18,562 nt of DNA, from positions 1-18,562 of the forward strand of contig DAOVRL010000084.1 of assembly GCA_030628155.1 (NCBI GenBank), read 5' to 3'. A program made the position numbers and the translations under genes. The stretch is from DAOVRL01 sp023128595 (GTDB lineage Bacteria > Planctomycetota > Phycisphaerae > Sedimentisphaerales > Anaerobacaceae). The notes under the pieces were generated by a model. The model did no database searches and was not told where the DNA came from. It saw nothing but the letters and a program-made list of their open reading frames with translations. The first letter of the stretch is position 1, and each line of letters starts with the position of its first letter. Shown in pieces: positions 15,453-18,562 of this stretch.

Positions 15453-16951
15453 CCAAGCGAACAGTTTTAGTCTCAGTTGTTTTAGGCGCCGTTATTGCAC
15501 TGTCGGCGCCGCTAAATGCCGCCGACGACCGGCAGACGAAAGGCGACTCGATCGAAGCTATGAAGCAGTCCGTTGTGTACTTGAAGACCGCCTTTTACGG
15601 TTACGAGCAGCTTCAGCCGTGGAAGCACAAGGCCCTCACCGAGAACCACGGATACGCCTGTGCAGTCGGAGAATATCAAGTCCTCACGACCGCCTGGAAT
15701 GTCGCAGATCTGGCACTCGTAAAGGCGCTTAGATACGGTCAAAACGAATTTGTCGGTGCGAAGATCAAGCTTGTAGATTACGGGAGCAATTTGTGTCTGA
15801 TCGAGCTTGACCCTAACGCGATGGCCGAGCCGTTGAAGCCGCTCGTTTTTTCCGAGGATTATCCTAAAGGAGCTGAGGTTGATTTCTACTGGCTTTCGTC
15901 GGACAACCGTTTATACAACGGCCGCGGCTATCTTGATCGCGTAAGGCTCGAACAGACTAACATTTCGTATGAAAAGCGTCTGCACTACGTGGTCGCCAAT
16001 ACATCCCGCCGTACCGGTATAGGCCAGGTTTATTGTGTCGGCTCGAAACCAATAGGTATAGCCTGCTGGTCCAATGATAACAAAGAGGCCGGCCTTGTCC
16101 CGGGCGAACTAATTAACAGGTTCCTAAGCGCGGCGGCAAAACCTGATTATAAGGGTTTCGGCGCGGTCGGCTTTGTCACTTCCGAGCTTCTCGACCCGGT
16201 TATGCGGGCTTTCCTGAAGATGCCCCCGACCGTCAAGAATGGCGTCTATGTGAGCGATGTTTACAACCTCGGTACGGGCTGCGACGTCCTCAAACAAGCC
16301 GACGTGATACTGGCGATTGACGGCAGCACGCTCAATTCTCACGGCCGGTTCGAGCACGCCAAGTACGAATGGCTGGATTACCAGCATCTGATTACTAATA
16401 AGACCGTCGGCGAGAAAGTGCTCTTCGAGCTCTGGCGAGACGGCAAAAAGATAGAGGTCCGGGCCGAGGTCAAGAATTTCAAGGCCTCTCAAATGCTCGT
16501 GCCGTTCCACGAATATGACCGCCAGCCGGAATATATCATCACGGGCGGATTCATCCTGCAGAAGCTCACACGCCGGTATCTGGCCCGGTGGGGCGATGGC
16601 TGGACCGGCAAGGTCTCGCCGCATCTGTACCATTACTACCGGGACCTTGCCTACAAACCGACCGCCGAGCGCAGTAACATCGTGATCCTCAGCTACGTTC
16701 TGCCGGCCAATATCAATCTCGGCTATAAAGACCTCGGACAGCTCGTCGTCAAGAAGTTCAACGGTATGACCATACGTTCGGTTGCGGATGTCCTCGAGGC
16801 CCGCAAGCTCAATCCCGATTCCAAGTACGACGTAATCGAATTTGAGATGGATAATCCGCTGGTCGTGATCCCCCGCGCCCAGTTGCCCGCAGCCGATGCG
16901 TTTATCAGCAGAAACTACGGCGTCACTAAGCTCCAAAACGTAAATCCCTGA
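15449..16951 (+). CDS. catalytically dead DEG/HtrA paralogue (pseudoprotease)
   Basis: This 500-residue secreted protein has the same domain order as the upstream protease but no protease triad. Residues 1-25 are a Sec signal peptide (ends LNAAD). The opening QPWKHKAL parallels TPWKQKAM of the neighbour. The His motif TNAHNV reads TTAWNV (Trp83), the Asp motif HDCDLAVL reads YGSNLCLI (Asn114), and the Ser motif GNSGGP reads TGIGQV (Ile191 aligned to Ser). The PDZ regions persist: GAVGFVTSELLDP, a carboxylate-loop candidate, near 238 and GGFILQKLTRRYLARWG, VILSYVLPANIN and VVKKFNGMTIRSV further on. The fold is thus kept while catalysis is lost. Start at 15449 has GGAGGG (15437-15442) six bases upstream and overlaps the protease stop by ATGA. 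Likely role (inference): regulatory or scaffolding partner of the active protease. The frame is long and intact, so it is not a decaying gene. Confidence 0.9.
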   Translation: MTKRTVLVSVVLGAVIALSAPLNAADDRQTKGDSIEAMKQSVVYLKTAFYGYEQLQPWKHKALTENHGYACAVGEYQVLTTAWNVADLALVKALRYGQNEFVGAKIKLVDYGSNLCLIELDPNAMAEPLKPLVFSEDYPKGAEVDFYWLSSDNRLYNGRGYLDRVRLEQTNISYEKRLHYVVANTSRRTGIGQVYCVGSKPIGIACWSNDNKEAGLVPGELINRFLSAAAKPDYKGFGAVGFVTSELLDPVMRAFLKMPPTVKNGVYVSDVYNLGTGCDVLKQADVILAIDGSTLNSHGRFEHAKYEWLDYQHLITNKTVGEKVLFELWRDGKKIEVRAEVKNFKASQMLVPFHEYDRQPEYIITGGFILQKLTRRYLARWGDGWTGKVSPHLYHYYRDLAYKPTAERSNIVILSYVLPANINLGYKDLGQLVVKKFNGMTIRSVADVLEARKLNPDSKYDVIEFEMDNPLVVIPRAQLPAADAFISRNYGVTKLQNVNP

Positions 16952-17027
16952 CCCACCACGGATTCTCCCGGTGCGTTCATTGTCTAAAAGGCCCACGCGA
17001 GGAAAACCGCACGCTTGCCCTATTTAG

Positions 17028-17051
17028 CCCCCGGTTTTACCGGGGGTTTTT
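17028..17051 (+). terminator. intrinsic terminator
   Basis: CCCCCGG (17028-17034) and CCGGGGG (17040-17046) form a perfect 7-bp stem around the loop TTTTA, followed directly by TTTTT (17047-17051). It lies 77 bases after the pseudoprotease stop and ends the + strand run. A third copy of CCCCCGG at 17055-17061 can pair with the same middle strand, giving a competing hairpin without a T tract. Confidence 0.9.
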
Positions 17052-17132
17052 CTGCCCCCGGCAAACGTTACCCCGCTCATCGACGCCCGGAACTCTTCCG
17101 CCACGTGACTTTGCCGTGGGTCTCTACTACAA

Positions 17133-17954
17133 TTATTGGTCTTTAATCAGATACGGCTGTTCGGGCAGCTCGCGGATCCACATGTTGCGATACTGCACCG
17201 GGTTGCCGTGGTCCTGGAAGCTGATCGGCACCTTATCAGGATGACGGCTGTACCTGGCCTTCTTCTTGTGGAACGTCTCGCCCTCTATCTCAAGGTTGTT
17301 GTGCACCACCACGCCGTTATGCAGCACCGTGATTCGGGCCTTGCGGACGACCTTGCCGGCCTTGTCGAATATCGGGCGAAGGAAGATGATGTCGTAGCTC
17401 TGCCATTCGCCCGGCTTGCGGCAGGCGTTGACCATCGGCGGGTGCTGGCCATATATCGAAGCAGCCTGCCCGTCGGCGTAGGTCTTGTTATTCTTGTAGT
17501 TATTGTCGGTCCACGAATCCAGAACTTGCACTTCGTACTTGCCCATAAAGTATATGCCGCTGTTGCCCCGCCCCTGACCGCTGCCCTTGATCACCTTTGG
17601 TGAGGCCCACTCGACGTGCAACTGGCAATTGCCGTACGCATCTTTTGTGCGAATACCGCCGGCCTTTTCTTTCTTTGGGGGAACCTCCATATACCCGTCT
17701 TTAATATACCATTTCACCTTCCCTCCTCTGCCGCTGACCAGTCCCGGCGCCTTCTCGCCGTCGAAAAGGATGATGGCGTCCGAGGGCGCCTCGCCCGGCT
17801 TTTCGCCCGGGCTGACCACAGGCGGCAGAGGACGGTTCAAGTCATGTACGTCATACTCATCTAATATCTTTGCCGCGTAAACGCTCACACCAAAACACAG
17901 CGCCGCTAAAACCACACACGCAACAGTCTTCATCACTCTTGATCCAACTTTCAT
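17133..17954 (-). CDS. secreted DUF1080 protein (3-keto-disaccharide hydrolase family)
   Basis: This 273-residue protein has an N-terminal hydrophobic signal (about 9-27, ending VYA). The DUF1080 domain (laminarin-like jelly roll) runs from DAIILFDG (59-66) to the end, with WYIKDGYMEV (82-91), GGIRTKDAYGNCQLHVEW (99-116), GRGNSGIYFMGKYEVQVLDSW (128-148) and GEWQSYDIIF. Members of this family act on 3-keto-glycosides, which fits the oxidative Gfo/Idh/MocA and ThuA proteins elsewhere in the window. The N-terminal segment before the domain (28-58) is Pro-rich. AAGGA (17962-17966) is seven bases from ATG 17954; a second ATG seven codons in is less well placed. It lies 59 bases downstream of the lyase stub on the same strand and may have been its operon partner. 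Confidence 0.93.
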   Translation of the reverse strand: MKVGSRVMKTVACVVLAALCFGVSVYAAKILDEYDVHDLNRPLPPVVSPGEKPGEAPSDAIILFDGEKAPGLVSGRGGKVKWYIKDGYMEVPPKKEKAGGIRTKDAYGNCQLHVEWASPKVIKGSGQGRGNSGIYFMGKYEVQVLDSWTDNNYKNNKTYADGQAASIYGQHPPMVNACRKPGEWQSYDIIFLRPIFDKAGKVVRKARITVLHNGVVVHNNLEIEGETFHKKKARYSRHPDKVPISFQDHGNPVQYRNMWIRELPEQPYLIKDQ

Positions 17955-18013
17955 AATCAGTTCCTTGATTCCGTCGTTAACCGAAACTCCTACAAACAGC
18001 TTCTACCCGACAA

Positions 18014-18280
18014 CTACACCGAGCTCGAATAATACGGTATGATACTCGAATCAGCCGACCAATTCCAACCCGTTCCGCCAAAATTCCGGCCGGCATTGCT
18101 TATGAGCTTCTCGTAGGCCGCCTTGGCCCAGCCCTGAGTCTCGATTCTTTCGCGAATCCCGGCAATATCATCCTTCCTCCACAGCACGAAAGGCCGCTCC
18201 GCCGCCGACGCCTTGCCCGCAACGCACGCCATAATCACCATTACGCACAAAACAATCGACACCGCTCTACCAAGTCGCAC
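18014..18280 (-). pseudogene. N-terminal stub of a secreted, lyase-like protein
   Basis: This is an 88-residue reading frame starting at GTG 18280, set by a perfect AAGGAGG (18289-18295) eight bases ahead. A longer frame from GTG 18304 would place that site inside the gene. Residues 1-26 are a Sec signal peptide (ends ASA), followed by ERPFVLWRKDDIAGIRERI and QGWAKAAYEKL. This is the usual mature N-terminus of large planctomycete heparinase II/III- or alginate-lyase-like proteins, in which a 'RPxxxxxxxDxxxIRxRI...WA' segment precedes hundreds more residues. After NWSADSS the frame becomes Ser/Tyr-rich and stops, and the rest of the enzyme is absent; the next gene starts 59 bases on. It is likely a deletion remnant. 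A genuine small secreted protein is possible but less likely. Confidence 0.6.
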
Positions 18281-18562
18281 AATACAAACCTCCTTAAAAA
18301 CCACACTTTCAATTCGCCTGACCCTTCTTGATTCTAACAGGACTTTTGCAAAATTGCAGGTTAGGCCTGCTTAGAAAAGAAAAAATCGTTTCTTGATTTT
18401 TTCTTTTTAACGCCAATGTATTGGGGTGCTCGCTTAACATAATGTGCATCCATGTCTCATTACATAGCCCCAGAACTGTTGCCAGCGGCCCTTGGTCAGC
18501 TTCAAAGCTCGCAATGCAAGAACGCAACTGGCTCCGTGGTCTTTCCATCTTGAGCCGGACTG
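18281..18562. other. A/T-rich intergenic region upstream of the lyase stub
   Basis: No gene is supported here. A 79-residue - strand frame (18309-18548) lacks a ribosome site and recognisable features. The region holds a -10-like TAGAAT on the - strand (18331-18336) without a good -35, the 10-bp palindrome TTTTGCAAAA (18344-18353), and the 13-bp inverted repeat listed separately. The window edge may cut an upstream gene. Confidence 0.5.
18375..18407. repeat. 13-bp perfect A/T-rich inverted repeat
   Basis: AAAAGAAAAAATC (18375-18387) and GATTTTTTCTTTT (18395-18407) are exact reverse complements around the 7-base loop GTTTCTT. The stem has only three G-C pairs, so it is weak as an RNA hairpin. 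It could be a terminator remnant of a gene beyond the right edge (T-rich on either strand) or a DNA binding or bending site. Confidence 0.5.

Noticed and set aside
15449..16951. Reading the second DEG/HtrA gene as a decaying pseudogene
   Set aside because: It is full length, has its own signal peptide, strong ribosome site and conserved PDZ segments, and no frameshift; loss of catalysis alone does not mean decay.
16124..16996. 290-residue open frame on the - strand
   Set aside because: It is antisense to the pseudoprotease; no ribosome site or domain was seen.
1..18562. CRISPR array, insertion sequence, tRNA or rRNA
   Set aside because: No regularly spaced repeats, transposase-like frame, terminal inverted repeats around a gene, or RNA-gene-like sequence was found on reading both strands.

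Overview
The window looks like a polysaccharide-utilisation region of a Planctomycetota-type bacterium; Phycisphaerae/Sedimentisphaerales-like is my best guess, and Verrucomicrobiota or Lentisphaerota are possible. This rests on gene content, not a database match. It holds three exported sulfatases, three exported Gfo/Idh/MocA dehydrogenases, a ThuA protein, a DUF1080 (3-keto-disaccharide hydrolase family) protein, an N-acylglucosamine 2-epimerase family protein and a PQQ-type beta-propeller with a 'DWPQFRGP' start. Most genes have a clear AGGAG-type ribosome binding site 5-9 bases from the start. No rRNA, tRNA, CRISPR array or insertion sequence was seen.

Layout: (1) 317-4310, + strand: a secreted protein of three beta-rich repeats, a PQQ-like propeller and a sulfatase, behind a TTGACA/TACAAG promoter candidate. 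(2) 4485-10842, - strand, read right to left: a sulfatase cut off after its N-terminal half, a Gfo/Idh/MocA protein that overlaps it by ATGA, a ThuA-cupin fusion, then behind a TTGATT/TATAAT promoter candidate two tandem paralogous Gfo/Idh/MocA proteins. (3) 11082-16951, + strand: a cytosolic AGE-family epimerase overlapping a sulfatase by ATGA, then a DEG/HtrA-type serine protease overlapping by ATGA a paralogue in which all three catalytic residues are replaced; a strong intrinsic terminator follows. (4) 17133-18280, - strand: a DUF1080 protein and an 88-residue N-terminal stub resembling a polysaccharide lyase.

How the genes may work together (inference): sulfatases desulfate a glycan outside the cytoplasm. 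The Gfo/Idh/MocA enzymes, together with ThuA and DUF1080 proteins, fit the oxidative 3-keto-glycoside route of glycosidic bond cleavage. The AGE enzyme isomerises a released sugar in the cytosol. The DEG-type pair is probably envelope protein quality control rather than catabolism.

The most unusual item is the tightly coupled active/inactive DEG protease pair. Next come the ThuA-cupin fusion, the three-module secreted protein, and two N-terminal gene stubs (sulfatase and lyase) that suggest recent deletions in this accessory region.
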